From: Entomomonas moraniae
GTDB lineage: Bacteria > Pseudomonadota > Gammaproteobacteria > Pseudomonadales > Pseudomonadaceae
Length of the DNA stretch: 64,000 bases
Reading direction: 5' to 3'
Assembly: GCF_003991975.1 (NCBI RefSeq)
Contig: NZ_CP029822.1
Location: forward strand, 2,443,648-2,507,647
Shown here: positions 20,665 through 30,997 of the stretch, in pieces
Layout: every line of letters starts with the position of its first letter
Numbering within the stretch: the stretch's first letter is position 1
Notes under the pieces: model-generated
What the model saw: the letters and a program-made list of their open reading frames with translations, nothing else
The model's database searches: none
Told to the model about the DNA's origin: nothing
Made by a program: the position numbers and the translations under genes

Positions 20665-21192
20665 ATGCCATTATTTCAAATGACCAAACCTAATACGCGC
20701 CAGTATGGTGTTGCTATATTGGTTGGCATCATAGGGGGACTACTCTCTGCTTTCGTAAAATCAGGAACAGAAGGCATTCTTCCTCCACGAGCACCGGGGG
20801 TAACACCACCGCCCGTAGAATTATTACAAGAGCTTGGGCTGAATATTCAACACATGGTTTACACTTACTCAGACCAAATTATTAATTGGGGTGGTAACGG
20901 CATACACATTGTATTCTCTATCATGTTTGGGATCTTCTATTGTGTTATTGCTGAAGTGTTTCCAAAAGTAAAACTAGGTCAAGGTCTCGCCTTCGCCTTA
21001 TTAGTAGCGATTGCATTTCACGGTATTTGTCTACCTGTTCTAAACCTTTCGCCAGCAGTATGGAATCTTTCATTTGATGAAATATTCTCTGAACTCATTG
21101 GTACTTGCTTATGGATGTGGACTATTGAAATTGTACGTAGAGATTTAAGAAATAGAATCACTAAAAAACCTGACCCAGAATTTCAACCATAA
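20665..21192 (+). CDS. YagU family inner membrane protein (DUF1440)
   Basis: 175-aa inner-membrane protein of the YagU family. E. coli YagU has been linked to acid resistance. Matches run over the full length: PNTRQYGVAILVGIIGG, SAFVKSGTE, PPRAP, the HIVFSIMFGIFYCVIAEVFP helix, GQGLAFALL, and the C-terminal WMWTIEIVRRDLRNRITKKP, which is very close to E. coli YagU. The segment between PPRAP and the second helix is shorter than in E. coli. ATG 20665 with TAGGAG at 20651-20656 is the likely start; an in-frame GTG at 20656 overlaps that site. Confidence 0.85.
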   Translation: MPLFQMTKPNTRQYGVAILVGIIGGLLSAFVKSGTEGILPPRAPGVTPPPVELLQELGLNIQHMVYTYSDQIINWGGNGIHIVFSIMFGIFYCVIAEVFPKVKLGQGLAFALLVAIAFHGICLPVLNLSPAVWNLSFDEIFSELIGTCLWMWTIEIVRRDLRNRITKKPDPEFQP

Positions 21193-21202
21193 TACCCTTC
21201 TT

Positions 21203-21228
21203 GCCTTACTGCTAAGCAGTAAGGCTTT
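21203..21228 (+). terminator. Intrinsic terminator after the YagU-like gene
   Basis: GCCTTACTGC (21203-21212) pairs perfectly with GCAGTAAGGC (21216-21225) around a TAA loop, followed by TTT. Strong stem, short T-run. Confidence 0.65.
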
Positions 21229-21350
21229 AAATCTGCAATATCTCTAGTCAACCCAAAGAATATTCATCTCTGCTATTATTAATTCTACTCAATACAGTAT
21301 AAAATAATGTTAATTTAAAATTTATATCATTCATTGAGGTAATCCGCATC

Positions 21351-22478
21351 ATGCGTCAAATGATATCGCAAACCAAGCGCTGGGTTATAAAGATAGGCAG
21401 TTCACTACTCACTGCCGATGGCAAAGGGTTAGATCCAGAAGCAATGTCTAGCTGGGTAAAACAAATGGTTACTTTGCGTGAAGCGGGCATTGAGCTTATT
21501 TTAGTCTCATCTGGTGCTATTGCAGCAGGTATGAGTAAATTAAACTGGGATACTCGCCCCAAAGAAATGCATAAATTACAGGCTGCTGCGGCTGTTGGGC
21601 AAATGATATTAGTGCAGGCATGGGAAAATTGTTTTGATCAGTTTAATTGCCAAGCCGCACAAATTTTATTAACGCACGAAGATCTTTCTGACCGCCAGCG
21701 TTATTTAAATGCTCGCACCACATTAAGAACACTGGTTGAGCTCAATATAATCCCTGTGATTAATGAAAATGATACCGTTACCACGGATGAGATCCAGTTT
21801 GGTGATAACGATACACTTGCAGCCTTAGTTGCCAACTTAGTAGAAGCTGATTTATTAGTTATTTTGACTGATCGAGATGGAATGTTTGATGCTGACCCTC
21901 GTACAAATCCTAATGCACAATTAATTACTGAAACAAAAGCCAGCGATAGCTCTTTGGATAAAATTGCAGGCGGTGCTGGTAGTTTAGGCCGCGGTGGTAT
22001 GCAAACCAAATTAAGGGCGGCGCGCTTTGCTGCAAGATCAGGAACCAATACAATTATTGTGGGGGGTAAAATCCCCAACGTCATTACAAAACTTCAACAC
22101 GGTGAAAAACTTGGAACGCTGCTTGTACCAGATCATACACCTATCGCAGCACGCAAGCAGTGGCTAGCCGGTCAATTACAAGTGAGGGGCAAAATAACGC
22201 TAGATGATGGCGCAGTAAAAGCGTTACTCACAAGGCATAAAAGCTTGTTACCCGTTGGTGTAAGACAAGTAACAGGGGATTTTAGTCGAGGTGAAATTGT
22301 CAGCTGTATAAATAACAAGGGAGATGAAATTGCTAGAGGGCTTGTTAACTATAGCGCTAATGAAGCACGTCAAATTATGGGGTTAGCTTCTGACGAAATA
22401 GAGAGAACATTAGGCTTTCTTAATGAGCCTGAACTCATTCATAAAGATAATCTTATTATTCATGAGCTACTTGCTTAA
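21351..22478 (+). CDS. proB: Glutamate 5-kinase
   Basis: First step of proline synthesis: ATP-dependent phosphorylation of glutamate to glutamyl 5-phosphate; cytosolic, 375 aa. The amino-acid kinase domain shows [59 protein letters not shown] and [12 protein letters not shown]. The C-terminal PUA domain (about 280-370) has [19 protein letters not shown]. Proline feedback inhibition is expected from the family. ATG 21351 has GAGG 12 nt upstream. In Pseudomonas proB follows obg; here it stands alone, convergent with folK. Confidence 0.97.
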   Translation: MRQMISQTKRWVIKIGSSLLTADGKGLDPEAMSSWVKQMVTLREAGIELILVSSGAIAAGMSKLNWDTRPKEMHKLQAAAAVGQMILVQAWENCFDQFNCQAAQILLTHEDLSDRQRYLNARTTLRTLVELNIIPVINENDTVTTDEIQFGDNDTLAALVANLVEADLLVILTDRDGMFDADPRTNPNAQLITETKASDSSLDKIAGGAGSLGRGGMQTKLRAARFAARSGTNTIIVGGKIPNVITKLQHGEKLGTLLVPDHTPIAARKQWLAGQLQVRGKITLDDGAVKALLTRHKSLLPVGVRQVTGDFSRGEIVSCINNKGDEIARGLVNYSANEARQIMGLASDEIERTLGFLNEPELIHKDNLIIHELLA

Positions 22479-22490
22479 TAGAGGCTGCAT

Positions 22491-22973
22491 TTATAAATAT
22501 TTGTGTAAGTTTTGAGAAGGGCAATCCTCTAATAATGAAGCCATTGCTCCATAGCGTGGAATAGAAAGTCTGGGGGCAATTTCCGCTAATGGTATTAACA
22601 CAAAAGAACGTAATGCCAATTGTGAATGAGGGACAGTTAAACGATCTGTATTAATTTGTTTTTTCCCATACAAAATTATATCTAAATCTAAGGTTCTTGC
22701 TCCCCATTTTTCTTTACGTTCTCTACCGTGAGAGTTTTCAATACGTTGTAAATGATCTAACAAACACTCTGGTGTTAACGCAGTCTCTAAACAAGCAACC
22801 GCATTAATGTATTGAGGCTGCCCATCCAAAAGTGAGTCACTGCAATAAATTGAAGATTGTTTAACTAAAGTTGACTCAGGTAAATAAGCAAGTTCTCGAA
22901 GCGCTTCTTTAACCTGCTCAACAGGATTTTCTAAATTACTACCTAATCCTATATAAACAATCTCTCTAGTCAC
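22491..22973 (-). CDS. folK: 2-amino-4-hydroxy-6-hydroxymethyldihydropteridine pyrophosphokinase
   Basis: HPPK of folate synthesis, which transfers pyrophosphate from ATP to hydroxymethyldihydropterin; cytosolic, 160 aa. Motifs are IVYIGLGSNLENP, the SSIYCSDSLLDGQPQYINAVA region, and the signature ERKEKWGARTLDLDIILYG with the Mg-binding aspartates. Translation must start at GTG 22973, because the frame is closed immediately upstream. Only one nucleotide separates this start from the pcnB stop, so translation is probably coupled. The pcnB-folK pair is the Pseudomonas order, but panB/panC do not follow. Confidence 0.96.
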   Translation of the reverse strand: MTREIVYIGLGSNLENPVEQVKEALRELAYLPESTLVKQSSIYCSDSLLDGQPQYINAVACLETALTPECLLDHLQRIENSHGRERKEKWGARTLDLDIILYGKKQINTDRLTVPHSQLALRSFVLIPLAEIAPRLSIPRYGAMASLLEDCPSQNLHKYL

Positions 22974-22974
22974 T

Positions 22975-24318
22975 TTATATCTCTACTTTTTTTACTTTAG
23001 GCTTATAACGATACTTTCTTTTTGTGGTTTTTTTATTCCCCGAAAGATCTTGCATCATAACTCGCCGGTGCTGATCATCTAATTGCTGATATTTTGTCCA
23101 CCACGCGCCCAATCCTCCCGTATCCTCCCCCACTGACTCTCTTAATAATAAGAAATCATAACCAGCCCTAAAGCGTGGATGTGATAGTAAAAGATCGGCT
23201 TTCTTACCTTGTCGCTTAGCTAAACGAATCTGAGCTTCCCAAATTTCACGCATAGGGATACCAAATCGTTTCGGAATAGTCGTGTATTTACTTTGTTCAA
23301 AAATCAACTCATTTGCTACTTCTTGTAACTCCAGTAAATTAGGCAGTTTTTCGAGCCATGATGATTGACCTAATCTTTGCTGCAATACAGGCCATAAGAA
23401 TGTCGCATAAAGAAAGGCTGGATTTACAGTTTTACCAGAATTTAAACGATCATCTGTATTAGACAATGCCTGTCTAATAAATTTTTCAGCTTGAGGTGAG
23501 GTACTTAATACCTCCCCTATTTTCGGAAATAGAATTTTAAATAAATTGTATTGGCAAAGTAATTCAAAGACTCTTAATGCTTTACCTGATAAAAATAATT
23601 TTAAGACCTCATCAAATAATCTAGCAGCAGGCACATCGGCCAAAAGGTAAGACAGGTGATAAATAGGCGCCTCTGATAATGGCTCCACACAAAAATCAAG
23701 CTTAGCCGCAAATCTCACTACCCTGAGCATTCGTACAGGGTCTTCTTGATAGCGTTGTGTAGGATCACCAATAACTGCCAATGTCTTATTTTTAATGTCT
23801 TTTAATCCACCAATAGGATCTAATAATTTTTTCTTAGTGACATCATAATAAAAAGCATTAATTGTAAAATCTCGACGATAGGCATCCTGATCCATTGAAC
23901 CATAGACATTATCTCGTAAAATACGGCCTGAGCTGTGTTGCACACTTTCATTATCAGCTCTAGCTTGCTCATGAGGACCCCGAAAGGTTGCAACCTCTAT
24001 CGTTTCTCGCCCCCAAAAGACATGAACTAACTTAAACCGACGACCAATAATACGCGAGTTACGAATTACTTTTTTTACTTGCTCAGGCGTTGCATTAGTA
24101 GCCACATCGAAATCTTTAGGCTGGATATTTAATAATAAGTCACGGATACACCCGCCTACTAAATATGCTTCATAACCAGCTTTTTGTAATTTTTTTATGG
24201 TATCTATTGCATTGTTGCTGATGAATTTTTGCTCTAATACATAATTTTGTTTAGATTCAGATTTTGTATCAGAGCGTTTAAATAAATTATCCACAGTCCT
24301 AAATATTTTTTTTAACAT
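22975..24318 (-). CDS. pcnB: Poly(A) polymerase I
   Basis: Class II nucleotidyltransferase that adds 3' poly(A) tails to RNA and promotes decay; 447 aa. Landmarks are AYLVGGCIRDLLLN and DFDVATNATPEQV (catalytic DxD pair), RRDFTINAFYYD, GDPTQRYQEDPVRMLRVVRFAAKL, and a lysine/arginine-rich C-terminal tail (KKTTKRKYRYKPKVKK) typical of PcnB rather than of CCA-adding enzymes. An N-terminal basic lead of about 30 residues is usual. Upstream gene of the pcnB-folK unit. Confidence 0.94.
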   Translation of the reverse strand: MLKKIFRTVDNLFKRSDTKSESKQNYVLEQKFISNNAIDTIKKLQKAGYEAYLVGGCIRDLLLNIQPKDFDVATNATPEQVKKVIRNSRIIGRRFKLVHVFWGRETIEVATFRGPHEQARADNESVQHSSGRILRDNVYGSMDQDAYRRDFTINAFYYDVTKKKLLDPIGGLKDIKNKTLAVIGDPTQRYQEDPVRMLRVVRFAAKLDFCVEPLSEAPIYHLSYLLADVPAARLFDEVLKLFLSGKALRVFELLCQYNLFKILFPKIGEVLSTSPQAEKFIRQALSNTDDRLNSGKTVNPAFLYATFLWPVLQQRLGQSSWLEKLPNLLELQEVANELIFEQSKYTTIPKRFGIPMREIWEAQIRLAKRQGKKADLLLSHPRFRAGYDFLLLRESVGEDTGGLGAWWTKYQQLDDQHRRVMMQDLSGNKKTTKRKYRYKPKVKKVEI

Positions 24319-24589
24319 AAATGATTAATTTTCTACTTTATTAATAAATTTAGTCAATTAAACGTATAACAAAGCCCTTAATATAAATTATTTATCAAAG
24401 CATTTTAGATGATAAACCTCAAATTACTTTTCAACGTTTTAAAGAGAATGAATCTCATCACGAACAGTCTGATACAATCACACAAATTAACTTTCAACGA
24501 TTATAACAATACCCCATACAAATATATATAAATTTGCACAAACTAAAGTGCCATTTCTTATGGTCCTATTCATTTGAATTCGCCTTTTT

Positions 24590-24618
24590 TTGACTTATAT
24601 CATACATTCTATTCTGAT
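24590..24618 (+). promoter_or_regulatory. Possible sigma70 promoter of the ODP-like gene
   Basis: TTGACT (24590-24595) and TCTGAT (24613-24618) are 17 nt apart, ending 37 nt before the start codon. The rest of the 337-nt gap 24319-24655 between divergent pcnB and this gene is AT-rich with no further feature recognised. Confidence 0.4.
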
Positions 24619-24655
24619 AAATGCTTAAATAGTGATATAAATTAGAGGAAATATC

Positions 24656-25444
24656 ATGCGGCGCGATCCAATTACTTTATTTGATAATGGTACCCATAAG
24701 TGTGTGTGTTTTGATAGTCTGGTCACAGGGGGTGGCGTACAATCTAACCAATTTGTCATTATTGACAATGACCAAACAATATTGCTTGATCCCGGTGGAG
24801 ATCTAACTTATACAACCTTAACCCTAGAAATTGCCAAACATCTATCACTTAAAAGCTTGACCTATATTTTTGCTTCACACCAAGATCCTGATATTGTAGC
24901 ATCTCTTGATAAATGGCTGTTACATACGAATGCTAAAGTTATTTGTTCAGCATTATGGGCAAGGTTCTTACCTCACTTAGTTGCAACTTATTTGTCTAAC
25001 TCCCACGGTGTCAAAACCTATGAGAGGATTATTCAATTACCTGATCCAGGCGATTTCATAAAACTGGGCAATTGTAAACTAATGGCTATTCCCGCACACT
25101 TTTTACACTCTGAAGGTAACTTCCAAATTTATGATCCTGTCAGTAAAATTTTGTTTTCAGGAGATTTAGGCGCATCGATTGTTGACGATGCAAATCCTGT
25201 GACAAACTTTGAAGAGCATCTGCCCAATATGCTTGGTTTTCATCAACGTTATATGATAAGTAATAAAATTAATCGTTACTGGGCAAACATGATTCGTGGC
25301 TTAGACATAGAAATGATGGTTCCACAACATGGTAGGCCATTCAAAGGGAAACAAATGGTGAATCAGTTCATCAATTGGTTTGAAAATCTACACTGCGGCG
25401 TTGACTTAATGACGCAACAAAACTATACATTACCCATCGGTTAA
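24656..25444 (+). CDS. ODP-like metallo-beta-lactamase-fold di-iron protein
   Basis: 262-aa cytosolic protein of the metallo-beta-lactamase fold, closest to stand-alone oxygen-binding di-iron proteins (ODP) related to flavodiiron proteins but without a flavodoxin domain. Ligand motifs appear in order: ASHQDPDI (first metal motif with His and Asp residues), IPAHFLHSEGNFQIYDPV (His), LFSGDLGAS (bridging Asp) and VPQHGRPF (last His). ODP relatives have been tied to chemotaxis or oxygen sensing; no chemotaxis gene lies nearby, so the role here is open. Preceded by a possible promoter and followed by a strong bidirectional terminator. Confidence 0.78.
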   Translation: MRRDPITLFDNGTHKCVCFDSLVTGGGVQSNQFVIIDNDQTILLDPGGDLTYTTLTLEIAKHLSLKSLTYIFASHQDPDIVASLDKWLLHTNAKVICSALWARFLPHLVATYLSNSHGVKTYERIIQLPDPGDFIKLGNCKLMAIPAHFLHSEGNFQIYDPVSKILFSGDLGASIVDDANPVTNFEEHLPNMLGFHQRYMISNKINRYWANMIRGLDIEMMVPQHGRPFKGKQMVNQFINWFENLHCGVDLMTQQNYTLPIG

Positions 25445-25452
25445 AAAGTCCG

Positions 25453-25492
25453 TTAATATAAAAAACTGCAATAATGCAGCTTTTTATATTAA
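25453..25492. terminator. Bidirectional terminator between the ODP-like gene and the AhpA-like gene
   Basis: An 18-nt arm (25453-25470) pairs with 25475-25492 with one A-C mismatch and an ATAA loop; a CTGCA/TGCAG core is flanked by A and T runs. It overlaps the last codons of the minus-strand gene. Confidence 0.75.
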
Positions 25493-26994
25493 TGTTTATG
25501 GTTACGCATATTCCGCAACTGTTTTTCCAATAGCTCAGAGTAAGGTTCAATAACACGCTCAATACAAAAAGTATCTGGCGGATTAGCAAGCCCACGGGTC
25601 TTAGCAATTTCAACAACACCAATATCACTAGCAATAGACTGATCAATCAATAATAAATTACGACTATAGACTGCCAATGCTTGTACTACTTTCACTGTTT
25701 CATTCTCTAACAGCTCTTTTTGAGTCAGGCCTAATAGTTGAGTTCCTTGAGCCAACGCTATTTGTAATAACAAAGTAATATTAGTATCTGCTAATTCAAT
25801 TTGCAACTCATGGCTTAGACCTCGCATTAGCTCACCACAACAAATCGAATGGGATAAATAACTATCAGCGTCAACGCCGCGCCCATGAAATAAAATAAGG
25901 CTACTACCATCACTGAGTGTATGAATTTCACCACGGTACAAACGAACTGTTTGATCTAAACAATCACGGTAACGTTGCAAGAGACTAATTAGCCTATCTT
26001 TAGGTAATAATTTTAACTTATCTTGCCCACCTAGGCGTATACATAATACTGCAGTTTTAATCGTTGGCTGAACATTCGACAATACTCTACTATTCGGATT
26101 TCCTTCTGACTCAACGCCTTCCCCATCAATTCCTGCAAGATTTGATGAAGTATACTTAACAATATCATCAAAGAAAGAAGGATCAAACTCAATTTCCAAT
26201 AGTTCACCCTCTTGCTTATTAGGTGTTACTTTTTCTTCTTCATCGTTTTTCAGTTCTGTCTCAGGTTCAACTGGAATAAACTGCGCATAATAAGCATCAA
26301 TATCCTCAGCAGAAATAAGCGAAGACTGAAGCTCTAAGGCTAAATCGCCAATTTCATCACCACGATTTATCGAGGGTACTGGCATCACAGGATAGCGAAC
26401 CCATTCTTTTAGTTGAATTAACGGTAAGACTATTTTACGCCCAAATAAGAAAATAATAATTAACACCACAAAGAGCAAAACACCTGCAATGATAATTGCT
26501 CGTTCAACACTTAATGTCCATGGTAATTGAAACTGCTGATGATTTAGGCGTAAGTGTAACTCTAGCTTCTCTCGATTAGGCAAGTTGAGCCCTTCTACAT
26601 ACAAATCGTCTTTATTTAAATGAGTAAATTGTTTTAAACCTGCTCGATACAAGGCTACTCCTTGCATGTTATAGACACCAACATCGAGCACTAAAGGATT
26701 TTTTGCCAATGACCCTAATAAGATATTAAGTCCTAACTTATCATCAACAGCCAGCAACTCTGAAGCGCGCTCTGCTGTTTGCATCAACAAACTTTGCCCA
26801 ACAGCGTCTGCTTGCTGGCGCATTGATAACTTAAGCTGTTCATTAATTAACCATGCATAAACACCAAATGCAATTGCCAAACACAATAAACATTTGACAA
26901 CCAAACTAATAACAAGCGACACACGTTTTGCTCGTACTACTTGGCTAGAAGCTAAAAAAGGATTATCCTTTTTAGCTAAATCGGAAGTTTTCAC
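25489..26994 (-). CDS. AhpA/SMP-like membrane protein with cyclase-like C-terminus
   Basis: 501-aa inner-membrane protein, divergent from serB. An AhpA/SMP (YtjB-type) gene holds that place in both E. coli and Pseudomonas. It has a transmembrane helix at about 27-48, a periplasmic sensor-like region (about 50-165) and a second helix (about 168-188). A HAMP-like segment (LPLIQLKEWV to GDEIGDLALELQ) and an acidic linker with EEEKVTPNKQEGE follow. The C-terminal 190 residues resemble a degenerate nucleotide-cyclase homology domain (TAVLCIRLGG, GEIHTLSDGSSLILF), without an obvious catalytic metal-site pattern. Signalling role is unproven. Confidence 0.7.
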   Translation of the reverse strand: MKTSDLAKKDNPFLASSQVVRAKRVSLVISLVVKCLLCLAIAFGVYAWLINEQLKLSMRQQADAVGQSLLMQTAERASELLAVDDKLGLNILLGSLAKNPLVLDVGVYNMQGVALYRAGLKQFTHLNKDDLYVEGLNLPNREKLELHLRLNHQQFQLPWTLSVERAIIIAGVLLFVVLIIIFLFGRKIVLPLIQLKEWVRYPVMPVPSINRGDEIGDLALELQSSLISAEDIDAYYAQFIPVEPETELKNDEEEKVTPNKQEGELLEIEFDPSFFDDIVKYTSSNLAGIDGEGVESEGNPNSRVLSNVQPTIKTAVLCIRLGGQDKLKLLPKDRLISLLQRYRDCLDQTVRLYRGEIHTLSDGSSLILFHGRGVDADSYLSHSICCGELMRGLSHELQIELADTNITLLLQIALAQGTQLLGLTQKELLENETVKVVQALAVYSRNLLLIDQSIASDIGVVEIAKTRGLANPPDTFCIERVIEPYSELLEKQLRNMRNHKH

Positions 26995-27111
26995 AGATTT
27001 AACTCATTTAAAAGAAACAATGCATTAGTATAACGAGCGTTTTTTTAGGGGGAAAGCCCTTAGGCGCGTTAAAATAGTAAAATTTACATATTATCTTTTG
27101 GAGATAGCAGG

Positions 27112-28335
27112 TTGCGTGAAATTATTTTAATTAATATTACGGGGGAAGATCGCCCTGGACTTACTTCTTCCATCACGGGTGTACTTGCTTCTGGCGGAGC
27201 CCAGATTTTAGATATTGGTCAAGCAGTTATACACAATACCTTATCATTTGGTATCTTAGTTGAGCTGCCTAAAAACAGTGATACTAATGTGTTAAAAGAT
27301 GTCCTATTTTGCGCCTACAAGCTTAACCAGCAAGTACGCTTTACCCCAATATCTGAAAACGACTACACTGAATGGGTAGCAGGACAAGGAAAACCGCGTC
27401 ATATCGTCACATTATTAACACGCAAAGTAACCGCCGAACAACTCTATAAAGTCAGTACAATTACAGCCGCACACCAACTTAATATCGATCAGATCGATCG
27501 TTTATCAGGGAGAATTCCTTTAGGAACATCACCAAACCATAGCAAAGGGTGTATTGAGTTCTCTGTTCGAGGAGAGCCCGCTGACACTACGGCGTTAAAA
27601 GCAGAGTTTTTACAAGTTGGTGCCGAACTTGGTGTCGATATCGCTTTCCAACAAGACAGTATTTATCGCCGTAATCGTCGTCTTGCAGTATTTGATATGG
27701 ATTCAACTTTAATAGAGGCTGAAGTCATTGATGAGTTAGCAAAGGCAGCAGGTGTTGGTAAGCAAGTAGCTGCCATTACTGAGCAAGCCATGCAAGGTGA
27801 AATTGATTTCAAAGAAAGCTTTAAAAGAAGACTATCCTTACTAAAAGGACTGCCTGAAACAGTTCTAGAAAAAATTGCTAATGAACTTCCTTTAACAGAA
27901 GGGGCTGAAAGTTTATTTGCTGAACTAAAAAAACTAGGTTATAGAACAGCTATTCTATCTGGTGGCTTTACTTATTTTGCAAAAAGGTTACAACAACAGC
28001 TTAAAATTGATTATGTGTATGCCAATGAGTTAGAAATTGTTGATGGTAAACTCACAGGTATCGCCATAGAGCCCATTGTCGATGCAAAACGAAAAGCTGA
28101 TTTATTAAAAGAACTTGCTATTAAAGAAGGCATTAGTCTTGAACAAACGATTGCTGTTGGCGATGGTGCCAACGACTTACCCATGCTAGGTATTGCAGGG
28201 CTCGGGGTAGCCTTTAGGGCAAAACCCGTTGTTAAACAATCTGCCAAACAAGCCATCTCCGCTTTAGGCCTAGATGGTATTTTATATTTACTTGGCTATC
28301 GTGATAGAGAAACCCAAGAAATATCAACTGATTAA
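27112..28335 (+). CDS. serB: Phosphoserine phosphatase
   Basis: Final step of serine synthesis: dephosphorylation of O-phosphoserine; cytosolic, 407 aa. Two N-terminal ACT-type regulatory domains (about 1-165, starting EIILINITGEDRPGLTSS) precede a HAD phosphatase domain. The nucleophile motif is FDMDSTLIEAE with Asp195 and general acid Asp197. AILSGGFTYFAK and VAVGDGANDLPML (written here with family phrasing; actual IAVGDGANDLPML) complete the active site. Translation starts at TTG 27112, with GGAG eight nucleotides upstream and no alternative ATG nearby. The weak start may limit expression. Confidence 0.96.
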   Translation: MREIILINITGEDRPGLTSSITGVLASGGAQILDIGQAVIHNTLSFGILVELPKNSDTNVLKDVLFCAYKLNQQVRFTPISENDYTEWVAGQGKPRHIVTLLTRKVTAEQLYKVSTITAAHQLNIDQIDRLSGRIPLGTSPNHSKGCIEFSVRGEPADTTALKAEFLQVGAELGVDIAFQQDSIYRRNRRLAVFDMDSTLIEAEVIDELAKAAGVGKQVAAITEQAMQGEIDFKESFKRRLSLLKGLPETVLEKIANELPLTEGAESLFAELKKLGYRTAILSGGFTYFAKRLQQQLKIDYVYANELEIVDGKLTGIAIEPIVDAKRKADLLKELAIKEGISLEQTIAVGDGANDLPMLGIAGLGVAFRAKPVVKQSAKQAISALGLDGILYLLGYRDRETQEISTD

Positions 28336-28532
28336 ATAAACTGATAGGTTGTTTAACAATACCGTTGTAAAATACCTATCACTCTTAATGACAATTGTGA
28401 GTTTTACGAGCAAATTGGTTACCCCCAAATTTATCGTAGAGCTAGCAAAAACTAATTTTGTTTACCTAACAATTAGTTCACTGGTTCACTCACGTTAATA
28501 ATAACTATTGCCGTGAAAAACAGGAGCTTTAA

Positions 28533-30371
28533 ATGCCTGACTATCGTTCTAAAACATCAACCCATGGTCGAAATATGGCAGGGGCACGCTCATTATGGCG
28601 TGCAACTGGAATGAAAGATGAAGATTTTAAAAAACCTATCATCGCTATTGCTAACTCTTTTACACAATTTGTACCAGGACACGTACATTTAAAAGATCTA
28701 GGACAACTCGTTGCTAGAGAAATTGAAAAAGCAGGCGGTGTTGCCAAAGAATTCAACACTATCGCAATCGATGATGGTATTGCTATGGGGCATGATGGTA
28801 TGCTCTACTCACTACCCAGCCGTGAAATTATTGCTGACTCTGTTGAGTACATGGTCAATGCACACTGTGCTGATGCAATTGTCTGCATATCCAACTGCGA
28901 TAAAATTACTCCTGGAATGTTGATGGCAGCTTTGCGTCTTAATATTCCAGTGGTATTTGTTTCTGGCGGCCCAATGGAAGCGGGAAAAACAAAACTGGCT
29001 AGCCACCCTTTAGACTTAGTCGACGCTATGGTTATTGCAGCTGATGACAAATGTTCTGATGAAGAAGTTGCCGAATACGAACGCAGTGCTTGCCCAACTT
29101 GTGGTTCTTGCTCAGGCATGTTCACTGCTAACTCAATGAACTGCTTAACGGAAGCGCTTGGACTGTCTCTACCTGGCAATGGTACAACCTTAGCGACTCA
29201 TGCAGATAGAAAACAACTATTTGTTAACGCTGCCCACTTAATCGTTGATCTCTGTAAGCGCTACTACGAACAAAATGATGCTTCTGTATTACCACGCAAT
29301 ATTGCAACTCTATCTGCCTTTAAAAACGCCATGACATTAGACATTGCGATGGGAGGCTCAACCAATACAATTCTCCATTTACTTGCTGTTGCGCAAGAAG
29401 GCGAAGTGCCTTTTAACATGCAAACCATTGATGAACTTTCTCGTCAAGTTCCTCAGCTTTGTAAAGTAGCTCCTAATATTCCTACTTACCATGTCGAAGA
29501 TGTTCACCGTGCTGGGGGTATTTTCAGTATTTTAGGAGAGCTTGCAAAAGCTCGCTTAATTGATACCACTGTCAATACAGTGCACAGTAAAACCTTAGCC
29601 GAAGCAATTGCAACATGGGATATTAATCAAACCAACGACAAAGCAGTACATACATTTTTTAAAGCGGGTCCTGCAGGCATTCGTACAGAACAAGCATTCA
29701 GTCAAGAAACTCGTTGGCCTACGTTGGATCAAGACAGAACCAATGGCTGTATTCGTGATATTGAACATGCTTATTCAAAAGATGGTGGCTTGGCTATTTT
29801 ATACGGAAATTTAGCAAAAGATGGCTGTGTGGTTAAAACTGCTGGTGTTGATGACTCCATTTTAAGATTTGAGGGCATCGCTCATGTTTTTGAAAGCCAA
29901 GATGCTGCGGTCAAAGGTATTTTAGCAGATGAAGTCAAAGCGGGTGAAATTGTAATTATCCGCTATGAAGGGCCAAAAGGAGGCCCAGGCATGCAGGAAA
30001 TGCTTTATCCTACGAGCTACCTTAAGTCAAAAGGCTTAGGTAAACAATGTGCCTTATTAACTGATGGTCGTTTCTCTGGGGGTACATCTGGGCTTTCTAT
30101 CGGTCATGTTTCACCTGAAGCAGCCGCTGGCGGCATAATTGGTCTCGTACAAAATGGTGATAAGATATTGATTGATATTCCTAATCGTTCAATACAATTG
30201 CTGGTAGACGACAACGTATTGGCAAAACGTCATACTGACCAAGATAAAAAAGGCTGGAAACCTGCCACAGCCAGAGCAAGAAAAGTAAGCAGTGCATTAA
30301 AAGCTTATGCATTACTTGCTACCAGCGCGGATAAAGGTGCTGTTCGTAATAAACAACTATTAGATAACTAA
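28533..30371 (+). CDS. ilvD: Dihydroxy-acid dehydratase
   Basis: Iron-sulfur dehydratase in valine, isoleucine and leucine synthesis; converts 2,3-dihydroxy acids to 2-keto acids. 612 aa, the usual size. Cluster cysteines lie in [12 protein letters not shown] and [29 protein letters not shown] and [20 protein letters not shown] are signature segments. The gene is separate from ilvIH-ilvC, which are 24 kb downstream on the opposite strand. The 197-nt upstream gap has an 8-bp inverted repeat (AACTAATT 28450-28457, AATTAGTT 28471-28478) of unknown meaning and an AGGAGC ribosome-binding site. Confidence 0.98.
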   Translation: MPDYRSKTSTHGRNMAGARSLWRATGMKDEDFKKPIIAIANSFTQFVPGHVHLKDLGQLVAREIEKAGGVAKEFNTIAIDDGIAMGHDGMLYSLPSREIIADSVEYMVNAHCADAIVCISNCDKITPGMLMAALRLNIPVVFVSGGPMEAGKTKLASHPLDLVDAMVIAADDKCSDEEVAEYERSACPTCGSCSGMFTANSMNCLTEALGLSLPGNGTTLATHADRKQLFVNAAHLIVDLCKRYYEQNDASVLPRNIATLSAFKNAMTLDIAMGGSTNTILHLLAVAQEGEVPFNMQTIDELSRQVPQLCKVAPNIPTYHVEDVHRAGGIFSILGELAKARLIDTTVNTVHSKTLAEAIATWDINQTNDKAVHTFFKAGPAGIRTEQAFSQETRWPTLDQDRTNGCIRDIEHAYSKDGGLAILYGNLAKDGCVVKTAGVDDSILRFEGIAHVFESQDAAVKGILADEVKAGEIVIIRYEGPKGGPGMQEMLYPTSYLKSKGLGKQCALLTDGRFSGGTSGLSIGHVSPEAAAGGIIGLVQNGDKILIDIPNRSIQLLVDDNVLAKRHTDQDKKGWKPATARARKVSSALKAYALLATSADKGAVRNKQLLDN

Positions 30372-30390
30372 AAAAATAAACCGCTTCGCA

Positions 30391-30834
30391 CTAAGGTGTA
30401 GAGCGGATTATTCCTTCTATTTTTGCACCCACGTCAATATTTTGCTCATAAAACCAACCTTGTTGAACTTCGAGCGCGTACCTTATAGGGTATTCAGAGC
30501 AAGCAAGGTGTGTACTTTCAGGTGATAACTGTTCTATCTGGAGGATAAAACCATCTTTATTAATAAATGCTAAAGATAAAGGTATATAAGTATTTTTCAT
30601 CCAAAAGCAAGGGGCAGAATCCACATCAAATTTAAACAGCATACCATGCCCCTGATCCAAGGTTTTACGATTCATTAATCCTTGCTGACGCTGTTCTGTC
30701 GTTTCAGCTACTTCGGCTTGTAGTGTAATACCATTAATGACTAGCGGCTGTTTATCAAATACAACCTCTTGAGCACCACTATAGTGAACATAGAGACCAA
30801 CCATCAATATAAAACTGACTATAAACCTCTTCAT
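30391..30834 (-). CDS. DUF192 family exported protein
   Basis: 147-aa periplasmic protein of the DUF192 family. ATG 30834, preceded by AAGGAT, gives a clear signal peptide (MKRFIVSFILMVGLYVHYSGAQ); the open frame extends 21 nt further upstream without a better signal. The family core is complete: EVAETTEQRQQGLMNRKTL, GMLFKFD, FWMKNTYIPLSLAFI, and ALEVQQGWF. Members are small beta-barrel-like proteins of unsettled function, common in Pseudomonas. Convergent with ilvD, only 19 nt between the stops. Confidence 0.85.
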   Translation of the reverse strand: MKRFIVSFILMVGLYVHYSGAQEVVFDKQPLVINGITLQAEVAETTEQRQQGLMNRKTLDQGHGMLFKFDVDSAPCFWMKNTYIPLSLAFINKDGFILQIEQLSPESTHLACSEYPIRYALEVQQGWFYEQNIDVGAKIEGIIRSTP

Positions 30835-30997
30835 AGCATCATTATCCTTTAGCATTCAATAAAACCTATTTACTAACATACTTTGCAATAAATTTAGCCA
30901 ATATAAAAGTTTATTTTGTTATAATTTATTCCATACAATCCATTTTTTCATGCCATAATAAACGGCTATTAGCATTTACATACATCTGGGAGGAATT

